DNA of 44,929 nucleotides from a virus: positions 1-44,929 of IMG/VR virus record IMGVR_UViG_3300037230_000053; one strand, given 5' to 3'. The translations under genes were made by a program, and so were the position numbers. Each line of letters begins with the position of its first letter. The first letter of the stretch is position 1. The notes beneath the pieces were generated by a model that was not told where the DNA came from, made no database searches, and saw nothing but the letters and a program-made list of their open reading frames with translations. Below, one piece after another: positions 24,025 to 32,100 of this stretch.

Positions 24025-25929
24025 ATGGACTTATTCGTTCCATCAGCCTACACCAAGCAGCCAACGGAGCAAAGCCCGCTGGCCAGCCCGCGCAATCCGC
24101 ATTCGTCGGCACACCTATGGCGCAGGCAGTTGCCTCTGCATCAGCAGGGCAAGCAGCATCAGACCAACCTTGGTCAGTTGACGGCGCGGATGGCGCGTCT
24201 GGATAAGGGAAGTCCCGGATCGACCAAGACAATGTTCCCGTTCCGCATTTTCACGCTGCCGGGGAAATTCCAAGCCGTTCCGAATTGGACGGATGCATTT
24301 GGCGCGGCGCAATGGCGGTCGTTCTGCGTTTACACCGGGACGGCCTGCGCATGGAAGGCCGTGGAGGGTTACGACCCATCCGGGTCAACTCCGTGGTTAT
24401 TCTCCCCGCAGCCAGCGTGCGTGGCTTACACGGCGGGATGGAACAACCTGTTGCCGCCGCAAATCGTAAACGAGAATTACAATGAAATGTACTCGACGAT
24501 CAACTTGGGTAATTATCTCGACGCGCCCGAAAACTCGAACGGCGATTTCGACCCGGCTTACACTGAAATCGTTTTCACATCACCTCCCAACTCCATAGCC
24601 GTGTTCTGGATTTCTTGGGACACGCTCGAAGATGATGGTGGAGACGTAAACTATTGGCAAGTGGCCGCGCTGAACGATAATTACTATGGGACGTTCCCGG
24701 TGCTTCATTTCGGAGGCTACACGCTGGCCACAACGCCCGGCGGTTCGCCAGGCTACTTCGGGGACTTGAACGCCGACAATGCGGCCATCCTCGCAGGGCC
24801 GGGAGATCAAATTTACGGAGGGGTGGACAATGGTACTCCGCCACAGTATATCGCCTTCGCGCAGCAAATCGGGTCGTCCACCTATTCTTCGGACATGGAT
24901 GAAGGCGCGGTCTTGGTGGGGTCAATGGTGATCGGGCAGACGGGGTCTGATGGCGCTTCCACCGATAACCCGACTCCATCGAACGACGGCTACTGCCAAA
25001 TATACCAGCAGCTTTTCGACAACATGCAAGGGCAGCAACCACGCCGCCGGGTTTGGCAAGGGCCTTACGATGCCGATTCGATCTACTACCCTGGCGAGAT
25101 AGTCACGGAGAGCGCCGGGGAATACATCAACGCGACGGAATACGCGATGGTTGGGTACGACCCGGTTTCCAACGCCAGCGGAAGCCCTTTGACCGATGGC
25201 GTAGAATACGCCACCCTGAAAAACTTCTGGATGCCGGTCGGGGGAGGTGGCGGGTCTTCGGACACGCAATATATTGTTTTGGGACTTGGGGACAATTACT
25301 TGTATGCGGGAGGAACCATCGCGAATATATTTTTGGTAGGGCCGGGCACCGGATACACGAGCGCTCCAACGATAAGTTTCACGCCAGCGCCACCTACGGG
25401 TGGAACGAATGCCACGGCGACCGCTACCATAAACGTCACCAGCGGAACGATAACTTCCTTGGTTATAAATAACTCAGGGTTCGGGTATAATTCTGCCCCC
25501 ACCATAGTTTTTACTGGGGGAGGAGGTAGCATGGCCAGCGCCAGTTGCAACGTATCAAATGTAAACTGCGCTCTCCCACCTTTGCTGCAACGCCAATCTT
25601 ACGACGGTCAAAATATAAACTGCGTCGATGGCCAGCACAGTTATTCCTACATTTCTCCAGGAAAGAGAACGGACACTCTGAATAGTTCTCTTGGCACCAA
25701 TACATACAATTCCGTCATATGGCCTCCTTATCTGGCCACAACCGGAAACACGCCTATAGTTTGGAAAACGGTGACTGTTTATAAGCCGACAAATAACACC
25801 CGGGTCTCTGGTTTGAATTATCAAGTGAGGGACGATCATAGGGGATGGGAGGTTCAGGCTCAATACTGCGATAACGGGGTTTCTGCAAACGTATTTGTTC
25901 CTTCACCTCCTACAGGAAGTGCCGTTTGA
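24025..25929 (+). CDS. Tail protein with GxGYxxAPxI repeats
   Basis: 634 residues from the ATG at 24025. The central part is aromatic- and Gly-rich. At about 435-510, two copies of GTGYTSAPTISF / GFGYNSAPTIVF separated by Thr/Ala strands match the repeat seen in many phage fibre and structural proteins. The first 60 residues are polar and likely disordered. Probably a baseplate-hub or fibre-attachment protein. Confidence 0.55.
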   Translation: MDLFVPSAYTKQPTEQSPLASPRNPHSSAHLWRRQLPLHQQGKQHQTNLGQLTARMARLDKGSPGSTKTMFPFRIFTLPGKFQAVPNWTDAFGAAQWRSFCVYTGTACAWKAVEGYDPSGSTPWLFSPQPACVAYTAGWNNLLPPQIVNENYNEMYSTINLGNYLDAPENSNGDFDPAYTEIVFTSPPNSIAVFWISWDTLEDDGGDVNYWQVAALNDNYYGTFPVLHFGGYTLATTPGGSPGYFGDLNADNAAILAGPGDQIYGGVDNGTPPQYIAFAQQIGSSTYSSDMDEGAVLVGSMVIGQTGSDGASTDNPTPSNDGYCQIYQQLFDNMQGQQPRRRVWQGPYDADSIYYPGEIVTESAGEYINATEYAMVGYDPVSNASGSPLTDGVEYATLKNFWMPVGGGGGSSDTQYIVLGLGDNYLYAGGTIANIFLVGPGTGYTSAPTISFTPAPPTGGTNATATATINVTSGTITSLVINNSGFGYNSAPTIVFTGGGGSMASASCNVSNVNCALPPLLQRQSYDGQNINCVDGQHSYSYISPGKRTDTLNSSLGTNTYNSVIWPPYLATTGNTPIVWKTVTVYKPTNNTRVSGLNYQVRDDHRGWEVQAQYCDNGVSANVFVPSPPTGSAV

Positions 25930-25932
25930 CGT

Positions 25933-26826
25933 ATGGGATGCGCCACAGTCAGAGGATGCGGATCGGGGTTTGGGACAAGTCCCGGAAACATAATTCCGGC
26001 GTGCGAATGCCATGCTCCCGTTTATACCGTAAGAATTGTGGCGGCGACTCAGGATGCAGGTGCGACCTATACAACTGACCCTTCAGCGGGAATGATATCG
26101 GCGGTGAACGCATTCGACATAACCACTCTTGCTTGGGGAACTCAGAATACAATTACGTACGAACCGGGTGGTTCAACTACAAATTCCATTACTTCGGCTT
26201 CATGGCTGTGGCCACAGAATTACCAATATATTGCTTATGGATACCCATGCTCAAAGGTAACGTATTGGAGTGTGCTTCCTTCGTCAAGCACATTTCAACC
26301 GAGTAGTCCTGTGACGACTGGAGCGGGTTCTTTTGTTAGGTGCCAGGTTTATATACCGGAACCAACGGCATATTTTGTAATTGCCTACGGCGCATATTCC
26401 ACATGCGTCGGAGAACAAAACCCGGATTGCATTTCTTACTGCATTACCAACCCCTTCAATTGCGGGAGAGGTCTTGACACAAGCCAGGCATGTATTTATC
26501 CTCAACAATCCGATGACGCGTACCCACTCATTGTAGATTTGGGTATTCCAGATCAATCTTTGGACTCTGAAGTTGTAGTTAATAATTACGGATTCGGTCT
26601 TATAAACTCATCATCATCGTATCCCACTTCTTGGTGTACAGGTTCGGGCGGACAAGGGTACGTAGATAATGGGTGTTCTGGAATAAGCGGGTTCTTCCAG
26701 ACGATGCCCGGCATTGCGTACGTTTCTGCTTATCCAGGTTCGTGTGGTTGCGCGGGGGCAATGTACAACACCGGACAGGTTTGCATGTCTCCTAGTGGAG
26801 ACCCGTTCGGAGCACCTTGGCCATGA
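25933..26826 (+). CDS. Cysteine-rich tail protein
   Basis: 297 residues with about 20 cysteines (CATVRGCG, ACECHAP, CVGEQNPDCISYCITNPFNC, CGCAG). Ser/Thr/Tyr-rich and beta-like. Disulfides or metal sites are possible; the virion is assembled in the cytoplasm, so structural zinc is as likely as disulfides. Position suits a receptor-binding or fibre-base protein. Confidence 0.5.
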   Translation: MGCATVRGCGSGFGTSPGNIIPACECHAPVYTVRIVAATQDAGATYTTDPSAGMISAVNAFDITTLAWGTQNTITYEPGGSTTNSITSASWLWPQNYQYIAYGYPCSKVTYWSVLPSSSTFQPSSPVTTGAGSFVRCQVYIPEPTAYFVIAYGAYSTCVGEQNPDCISYCITNPFNCGRGLDTSQACIYPQQSDDAYPLIVDLGIPDQSLDSEVVVNNYGFGLINSSSSYPTSWCTGSGGQGYVDNGCSGISGFFQTMPGIAYVSAYPGSCGCAGAMYNTGQVCMSPSGDPFGAPWP

Positions 26827-27134
26827 AACTTTTCCCTGTAAAAGATTTGGATAGAGTGGCGGCAACAAAGCGTCCAGGATACGCCGACAGGATAAGGAAA
26901 TTCGAGGCAGTGGACGGGTTCTTTCGCGTGCCTGATGATGAATATGTCAAGATGCGCGGCGAGAATTGGGACTTGCCTCGCAAGGAAGGGTTGGGGGACA
27001 AGCTCCACAAAGTGGCCGCCCCGATTGGCCGCGCCATAGGCTGGCCATGCATCAAGAAAGACGGCACGACCGATTTGATTCCCGGAAGTCCTTGCGCGAA
27101 GGCGCGGGATGCGCTAAACAAACTCACGACATGA
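26823..27134 (+). CDS. Small basic protein before the fibre
   Basis: 103 residues from the ATG at 26823 over the previous stop. Charged, with GLGDKLHKVAAPIGRAIGWP, then CIKKDGTTDLIPGSPCAKAR; two cysteines. No family recognised. Overlaps the fibre gene start. Confidence 0.5.
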   Translation: MKLFPVKDLDRVAATKRPGYADRIRKFEAVDGFFRVPDDEYVKMRGENWDLPRKEGLGDKLHKVAAPIGRAIGWPCIKKDGTTDLIPGSPCAKARDALNKLTT

Positions 27135-29965
27135 AACGATTATTTACCCTCCTTGTGTTAGCGCTGGCGATGCTCCCGGCGTTCTCCCAACCGTCCGCTG
27201 GTCTTTGGATAAAGATTGCCAACGCGATGCAGCAACCGCAGACAAACAGGACGGTCAACGTCAAATACGCGGCCCCATCGGTCAACGGGGATGAAGTGAT
27301 TCTGACCGATCTGGCGCAGTTCGTCACCGATTCGACTGGCTCTTGCTACGTCACCAACGCAGTTTCGGGTTGGTACGACATTACGGTTCTTGCCCCTCCA
27401 AACCAAACCAAATATGTCGTTTATGTGGTGAGCAATCTTACGACGCTCGTCAACTTCACCAACTTTTTCAGCGTGCCCGCCAACACCTCATGGGAGCTTC
27501 AATCGAATGGCCAAACCCTTCCGTCCGGTCAGGCTTGGTCAATCGCCACCTCGGAAGCGCGATACATTTTGAACCCATATCCTCCCTCTGGAGACGACGG
27601 CTACGTGCTGACATGGAGCTACTCAGGCCAGGATTGGTACGCCGCGCCTGCCGGGGCCGCGTCTCAAACGCCTTGGGGGCAAAACATCAACGGCAACGGA
27701 TTCAGCCTCTATGGAGTCCTCGGGCTGACCAATAGCGGCCCGGTGAAGTTCGGCGGGATACCCGGAGGCTCCGGTTATTTTGCCGCCTTGGACGCTAGCG
27801 GGAACGTGACGGCGGCGATTCCGGCAGGGAGCGGTGGCGGCGGTTTATTCACGACAACCAATCTGACCACCAATGGCGGCAAATACGATCTGGCCCAGAC
27901 TATCGGACCTACCAACGTGGCCGTCCAAGGCTGGGTCACCGTGGCAGGCAACCAGACCAACGCTGGCACCCTAACCGCCACCACCGTCGGCGCCGTCACT
28001 ATGTCCGCCACCAGCGTGCTCAATGTGAAGGCTATTAACCTGACCAACAGCCTGATCCAGACGACAACGCACGCCAATAGCTTCAACGCGGGCGCGTGGT
28101 CTGATGACGGCATGGGCGACATCACGGCGGTCGGATTCAGCGGCATTGGCTCCAGCTTAACCTCCCTTAATGCCTCGGCTCTGGCCGCAGGCACTTTGCC
28201 GGGGTCAGTCTTTCCATCGGGCGGATCGAGCGGGCAATATTTAGAATTGACCGGCACGTCACCTAATACTATTGCATGGGGCACTCCTTCCAGTGGCGGC
28301 GGCGGTCTTTTTACCACCACCAACCTGACCACTAATGGCGGCAAATACGATCTTGCCCAGACTATCGGACCTACCAACGTGGCCGTCCAAGGCTGGGTCA
28401 CCGTGGCAGGTAATCAGAGCAACTCCGGCACTATCACAGCCGGATCGGATTTTGTGACCAACAACGCGACCGGCAATGCCACCATGACGTTGCAAGGCGC
28501 GGCTGTGTCCGGCCAGGACATCATCGTATCCTATTTCGGCGGCACGCCTTTTTGGGCGGTGGGCCAGACCCCCGGCGTATATGAGATACTGGGCAACAAC
28601 GGGTCATATGGCGGGATCGTTCCCATGACGATTTCCAACACCAATGGGGCAGTTACTTTTGCCGGGACTGTCACCGGCAACGGGGCCGGCCTGACTAACC
28701 TTATGTCGCCGCAGCAGCTGCACCCTCTGACGTGGTTCACCAATGGCCTGAATTGCTACGATTCTCTGACGGCTAACCTGACCAACTGGCAGGCGCAGGG
28801 CGGAAACTACTATTCGATTGGCAACTCCATGCTCAACATTCAAAGCCCGGCTGGCGCGGGACTGACGAATTTTTTTGTCAACACCAACATCACCACGGTG
28901 GACCAAAGGTTCGAGTACTCCTTTTACTTCTCCATCACCAACGGAACCAACGCGGCTGGCTTCAGTGGTTTTGGCATGGGCATGCGCGGCAGCATACCCC
29001 AGAACTTCGATTTTAATTTGATGTGCATTATGCAAATCCAAGCCAACGGAGGAGGGGCCAACCAGGGCGTCTTGTCGTGGTGCGCGGGGACGAGCAACAG
29101 CATTACGGGCGGATCGTTTACGACCTATACGAACGGGTTTGGCATTTACACCAACTTCCAAACAAACCAGTGGTTTAAGGCGACCATCTACAAAGACGAC
29201 CTCATCTTCACCGCCTCCTTTTCCAACCTGGCCACCGGTTTTGTCAACACCTCGTCTTACTTTTGCTCCAACTCCGGGCCGGCCAGCCCGGCCAGTTCCA
29301 CGCCCTATGTTTGGTCTCCGTGCTTATTTGTGGAGGGGCAGGTGCAGGCGGTGGTGACTAATTTCACAGCGGGGCCGGTGGGCTATTTAAACCCTGATTA
29401 TGTGCTAATTGGCGACTCTGTCATTCAGGGCACATATTGCACAAATCACAACCTGTCAGTCGGGCGAAGACTTCAAGCCGACCATCCCTGTCTGATTGAC
29501 ATTGTGGACGAACCTTCCTTGTTCCTGACCAATGTCTTTGGCAGCCGTAATTTTCTCTACGCCCTGACCAACACCTACTCCCCGACCAAAGGTTATATAT
29601 GCGAGCTGGTTAATAACGACACCTATCAGGTAGTCCCTGTTGCGACAGCAGTTTTTCAGGCTGACGCCATAGCTTTAATGAGCGCGTTTGTGGCTGCCGG
29701 AGGCAAGTCGAATTGGTTTATCACTCCTGAAGTGTTTGGGCCTGCTTCCGGCACCACGGCCAGCTGCAGCACCAATTTCTGGTTTGAGCTGAACCAGTTC
29801 CCAGGCCAGGTCATTGATATGACGACCCCATTTCTCACCGGCGAAGCCACCTCATCAAACCCTTTCTTTTTTGCAGCCGATCAAGCTCATCCGAATGAGA
29901 TGACCGGAGCGCAAGTGTGGGAGGATCGCATCAACGCCAAAGTGTATGGCTTGGCTCCGCAATGA
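27131..29965 (+). CDS. Large tail fibre with C-terminal SGNH esterase and N-terminal signal peptide
   Basis: 944 residues from the ATG at 27131. MKRLFTLLVLALAMLPAFSQ is a Sec signal, surprising for a virion fibre. The stalk (about 170-540) is Asn/Thr/Gly-rich with a near-exact duplication (TTNLTTNGGKYDLAQTIGPT... at about 27832-27960 and 28291-28420) and GNGAGLTNL. The tail end has an SGNH fold: GDSV near 762-765 (Ser nucleophile) and DQAHP near 916-920 (Asp-x-x-His). It should remove acetyl or acyl groups from host surface glycans during adsorption. Confidence 0.7.
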   Translation: MKRLFTLLVLALAMLPAFSQPSAGLWIKIANAMQQPQTNRTVNVKYAAPSVNGDEVILTDLAQFVTDSTGSCYVTNAVSGWYDITVLAPPNQTKYVVYVVSNLTTLVNFTNFFSVPANTSWELQSNGQTLPSGQAWSIATSEARYILNPYPPSGDDGYVLTWSYSGQDWYAAPAGAASQTPWGQNINGNGFSLYGVLGLTNSGPVKFGGIPGGSGYFAALDASGNVTAAIPAGSGGGGLFTTTNLTTNGGKYDLAQTIGPTNVAVQGWVTVAGNQTNAGTLTATTVGAVTMSATSVLNVKAINLTNSLIQTTTHANSFNAGAWSDDGMGDITAVGFSGIGSSLTSLNASALAAGTLPGSVFPSGGSSGQYLELTGTSPNTIAWGTPSSGGGGLFTTTNLTTNGGKYDLAQTIGPTNVAVQGWVTVAGNQSNSGTITAGSDFVTNNATGNATMTLQGAAVSGQDIIVSYFGGTPFWAVGQTPGVYEILGNNGSYGGIVPMTISNTNGAVTFAGTVTGNGAGLTNLMSPQQLHPLTWFTNGLNCYDSLTANLTNWQAQGGNYYSIGNSMLNIQSPAGAGLTNFFVNTNITTVDQRFEYSFYFSITNGTNAAGFSGFGMGMRGSIPQNFDFNLMCIMQIQANGGGANQGVLSWCAGTSNSITGGSFTTYTNGFGIYTNFQTNQWFKATIYKDDLIFTASFSNLATGFVNTSSYFCSNSGPASPASSTPYVWSPCLFVEGQVQAVVTNFTAGPVGYLNPDYVLIGDSVIQGTYCTNHNLSVGRRLQADHPCLIDIVDEPSLFLTNVFGSRNFLYALTNTYSPTKGYICELVNNDTYQVVPVATAVFQADAIALMSAFVAAGGKSNWFITPEVFGPASGTTASCSTNFWFELNQFPGQVIDMTTPFLTGEATSSNPFFFAADQAHPNEMTGAQVWEDRINAKVYGLAPQ
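27832..28420. repeat. Duplicated about 125-bp block in the fibre gene
   Basis: Segments near 27832-27960 and 28291-28420 are almost identical (GGCGGCAAATACGATCTGGC against GGCGGCAAATACGATCTTGC, and so on), encoding the same about 42-residue stalk module twice. Such in-frame duplications allow fibre length to change by recombination. Confidence 0.8.
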
Positions 29966-30258
29966 CAATGAAACTCATTTTCTTATTTCTTTCGCTATGT
30001 ATTGGGGTGGCAGAAGCGCAGACGGAGTTCACCCTCCTCTGGACCGCTCCGGTTGCACCGCCTGCCGGACCGCAGCCCTACATTTACTTTGTGACATGGA
30101 ACACTAATAAGATTAACTGTGGAACCAATTGCTTGATGGGTATTTCAGCTTTGGTAACCGGCACAAACACTTTCACCGTGCAAACCTTCGACCCGAACAC
30201 GCAACAATTTTCCGCGCCATCCTCCCCGCTGACCACGAACAACCCCGCCACGCCATGA
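29962..30258 (+). CDS. Secreted fibronectin-like small protein
   Basis: 98 residues from the ATG at 29962. MKLIFLFLSLCIGVAEA is a signal peptide (AEA site). The rest (EFTLLWTAPVAPPAG, YFVTWNT, TFTVQTFDPNTQQFS) resembles part of a fibronectin type III strand pattern and has a CGTNC pair. Overlaps the fibre stop. Possibly an exported fibre partner. Confidence 0.5.
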   Translation: MTMKLIFLFLSLCIGVAEAQTEFTLLWTAPVAPPAGPQPYIYFVTWNTNKINCGTNCLMGISALVTGTNTFTVQTFDPNTQQFSAPSSPLTTNNPATP

Positions 30259-30389
30259 CACTTAACAAATTCGCCCGCCTGCGCAACGCCGCTGTCAAGC
30301 AGCAAAAGAGAGAGCTGGCCGACCTGCGCATTGAGCGTCAGTCTTTGCTGCGTTTGCTAGCTCACAATCAGAAAGCGAAAATAAAGTGA
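30255..30389 (+). CDS. Small basic helical protein
   Basis: 44 residues from the ATG at 30255 over the previous stop: a single Arg/Lys/Leu helix (QQKRELADLRIERQSLLRLL). Coiled-coil or RNA-binding; unassigned. Overlaps the next gene. Confidence 0.5.
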   Translation: MTLNKFARLRNAAVKQQKRELADLRIERQSLLRLLAHNQKAKIK

Positions 30390-30724
30390 AAGAAAAAGAA
30401 CCTCCGCAAATGTCGATTCAGGACATCGGGCCGGTGACTCATGTTGCAATCCCGCGTCGATGGCTGAAATGGTGCGCCGGACTGCTGGCGGCTGGCGCGG
30501 TGGGGGCCTGGACGGGCGGCGCACCGACGTTCCTGATTCAGGCCCGCACTGCCTCGGCTAAGGTCAACGCGGAGCATAGCGACCATGACAACCGAGAAAT
30601 CATCGATAAGCTCGATCAGATAATCGCATTGCGGGTGGATATTGACCAGATGACGAACGACCTTCGCGACTTGAAGGATCGGGTAAACCGCATCGAGGGC
30701 GTGCTGATGAGCCGGAAGCCATGA
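30386..30724 (+). CDS. Membrane-anchored coiled-coil protein (possible lysis protein)
   Basis: 112 residues, GTG start. A transmembrane segment about 29-45 (CAGLLAAGAVGAWTGGA), then a coiled coil about 58-108 (DKLDQIIALRVDIDQMTNDL...). One membrane helix plus a coiled coil is the layout of i-spanins and some holin-associated proteins. Next to the holin candidate. Confidence 0.5.
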   Translation: MKEKEPPQMSIQDIGPVTHVAIPRRWLKWCAGLLAAGAVGAWTGGAPTFLIQARTASAKVNAEHSDHDNREIIDKLDQIIALRVDIDQMTNDLRDLKDRVNRIEGVLMSRKP

Positions 30725-30852
30725 ACGCCCGGCAGCGCAAGACCATGCTGGCTTTGGCTCGCATCAGGAAGGTTCCCCGGCCTCCGCGACACCATCGGCG
30801 CAAGCCTACGGGTAAAACCCCATACCGCTCCCGCCGAGGTGTGGTAAATTGA
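30721..30852 (+). CDS. Small very basic protein
   Basis: 43 residues from the ATG at 30721, overlapping both neighbours: MNARQRKTMLALARIRKVPR, then HHRRKPTGKTPYRSRRG. About one third R/K/H. Function unknown. Confidence 0.45.
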   Translation: MNARQRKTMLALARIRKVPRPPRHHRRKPTGKTPYRSRRGVVN

Positions 30853-31100
30853 CAGGCATGAATTTGATGTTGGCTGACATCGGCGGTTCCGGTCTCGTGC
30901 ATGACCTGTTCGCATTCCTCATTATCGGGGTTTGCTGCCTGATCGTGTGGGCGCTGGGGCGTTGGGCGATTACCGCCTTGGGTGCGCCCGCAATGGCCAT
31001 GACGATCTGGACGGGGCTGTTCATCTTCGTGGGTGCCATCATCCTGATTAACTTCCTGCTCGGACTGGCCGGGCATCCGTTCATCAGGTATTGGGACTGA
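30849..31100 (+). CDS. Holin candidate
   Basis: 83 residues from a TTG at 30849 (GAGGT seven bases upstream) or ATG 30858. Two membrane helices: DLFAFLIIGVCCLIVWALG and MAMTIWTGLFIFVGAIILIN, short polar ends. Size, topology and place at the end of the structural operon suit a two-helix holin. Followed at once by a terminator. Confidence 0.55.
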   Translation: MTGMNLMLADIGGSGLVHDLFAFLIIGVCCLIVWALGRWAITALGAPAMAMTIWTGLFIFVGAIILINFLLGLAGHPFIRYWD

Positions 31101-31118
31101 TTTCAGGATAGGTGTTTA

Positions 31119-31151
31119 GGCCGTCGAGCGTCGCAACTCGGCGGCCTTTTT
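31119..31151 (+). terminator. Rho-independent terminator after the tail/holin operon
   Basis: GGCCGTCGAG (31119-31128) pairs with CTCGGCGGCC (31137-31146, one U-G wobble), followed by TTTTT. Classic intrinsic terminator on the plus strand. Confidence 0.85.
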
Positions 31152-31171
31152 CACAAGTGGATTTCAATTCT

Positions 31172-31387
31172 CTACGCTACGCTTTCATACTCCTTAACAA
31201 GTAAATCTATCGCCTCATTTATCGCAATGGCTCGCTCTTGGCTTTTTGTGCCTCTCGAAATACCATACACTAAAAGAGCCGCATGAAAAATGGCATCCTT
31301 TTGGATGCTTTTTATTTGCTCCAAAATTTCCTTGTCCCCGGTTTCGTGCCATTGCTCTGAGTCAATCCATTCTTGCGCTGTTTTCAT
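31172..31387 (-). CDS. Small leftward gene inside the late region
   Basis: 71 residues from the ATG at 31387: MKTAQEWIDSEQWHETGDKE, then a helical body with AALLVYGISRGTK and AINEAIDLLVKEYESVA. MKTAQEWI-type starts occur in small phage proteins. A strong -10 TATAAT (31391-31396) ends three bases before the ATG, implying a leaderless message if used. The only leftward gene between 10318 and 33859. Confidence 0.55.
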   Translation of the reverse strand: MKTAQEWIDSEQWHETGDKEILEQIKSIQKDAIFHAALLVYGISRGTKSQERAIAINEAIDLLVKEYESVA

Positions 31388-31400
31388 AATATTATACACT
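31373..31400 (+). promoter_or_regulatory. Candidate promoter of the structured RNA
   Basis: TTGCGC (31373-31378) and TACACT (31395-31400), spacer 16. Transcription would start near 31407, exactly where the hairpin-rich region begins. It overlaps the leftward promoter, so the two would exclude each other. Confidence 0.4.
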
Positions 31401-31419
31401 ACACTTAAGGGTGGGTGAA
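31391..31419 (-). promoter_or_regulatory. Leftward promoter of the 71-residue gene
   Basis: Minus strand TTCACC (31414-31419), 17-bp spacer, perfect TATAAT (31391-31396). The start point would fall at or inside the ATG at 31387, suggesting leaderless translation. Confidence 0.5.
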
Positions 31420-31789
31420 TTCCCACTCTCACTTCATGCGCTTCAACAGAGTTGAGCGTGCTGAGTCGTGAGTTCAGCGGAAAAGCCCCCCGGACAGGAT
31501 AGCTTTCACAGAGTCGGGCGCACTTGAGCGTCGAGACGAGCGTTTTTACCGACGCCTTTGGACAACCTTTACCGTGGCAACCGCACAGCTTATCGCGCTG
31601 GCGCGTCGTAGCTCCCAGCCTCTTTCCTGACCGGGCATCTTTAAGCAGGGAACGGGTCATTCCTGCCGTTGTTACCCTTGCGCCGCGTCAGTTTCATCTG
31701 CCGGGGATAGGGACGTTCCTGGGGCTATCTGGCCTTGGATTCAGGCCGCACCGAAACCGCTCCTTGTGGGGGAATGACGGAAAACAAAA

Positions 31790-31818
31790 GCCCCACCCTC
31801 AAGAATGAGGGCGGGGGC
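31790..31818 (-). terminator. Hairpin with T-tract on the minus strand
   Basis: GCCCC-A-CCCTC (31790-31800) pairs with GAGGG-C-GGGGGC (31807-31818) around AAGAAT. On the minus strand it is followed by TTTTGTTTT, an intrinsic-terminator shape that would stop antisense transcription entering from the right. It could instead be the end palindrome of a small IS200/IS605-like element. Confidence 0.5.
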
Positions 31819-31825
31819 ATCGCTG

Positions 31826-31878
31826 GTGTGGGCTGCATGGCCGGTCCTACGCGGCTGAACCTACGGTTCGGCCCACAC
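31826..31878 (+). ncRNA. Three-way-junction module of the structured RNA
   Basis: GTGTGGGC (31826-31833) and GCCCACAC (31871-31878) form eight perfect pairs enclosing a GCC/GGC hairpin and GAACC-tac-GGTTC. Same shape as the folds at 1625-1680 and 1883-1931. Confidence 0.45.
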
Positions 31879-32018
31879 AAATTCAAAGACTTGCATTTTA
31901 GGACTGACATGCGTCCCCACTCTGCCCCAATCCGAGAATGGCGTCAAGGGGTATTTCACTTTTTTCTTGCGGAATCGGCGAGAACGTGCGAGATTCAGGC
32001 GTCTATGGTTGTTGTCAA

Positions 32019-32062
32019 CCGGGCGCGTGGTTTTTTGGTTTTCCTCGCGCCCGGCCTTTTTT
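32019..32062 (+). terminator. Rho-independent terminator ending the structured RNA region
   Basis: CCGGGCGCG (32019-32027) pairs with CGCGCCCGG (32046-32054), followed by CC and TTTTTT. The 18-base loop is T-rich. Strong plus-strand terminator before the lipoprotein gene. Confidence 0.8.
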
Positions 32063-32100
32063 CTCTTGCGTTCCTCCCAAGTCCATGCCACCCTTACTCC

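Larger units (their letters stand above)
31407..32062 (+). ncRNA. Candidate large structured noncoding RNA
   Basis: About 650 bases without a convincing gene, with a candidate promoter at its left edge and an intrinsic terminator at its right. Hairpins in order: GTGGG/CCCAC (31411-31426), an 8-pair stem (31439-31458), GCTGA/TCAGC (31460-31478), GAAAAGC/GCTTTC (31480-31507), GCGT/ACGC (31540-31555), CAGC/GCTG (31586-31600). An H-type pseudoknot follows (TGACC 31628-31632 with GGTCA 31655-31659, interleaved with GCAGGGA 31645-31651 and TTCCTGC 31660-31666), then GATAG/CTATC (31706-31729), GGCCT/AGGCC (31731-31747) and a junction at 31826-31878. The 5' part recalls OMEGA/HEARO scaffolds or large phage RNAs such as GOLLD, but no IscB/TnpB gene is present. 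Confidence 0.5.

Noticed and set aside
31407-31760. Firm identification as HEARO/OMEGA RNA
   Set aside because: Similarity is by eye and partial, and no IscB/TnpB gene is present; kept as a candidate structured RNA only.
31524-31808. 94-residue frame in the structured RNA region
   Set aside because: Composition is unconvincing, there is no ribosome-binding site, and it runs through the hairpins.
31735-32100. N-terminal extension of the lipoprotein at 32101
   Set aside because: It would read through the terminator at 32019-32062 and bury the signal peptide.
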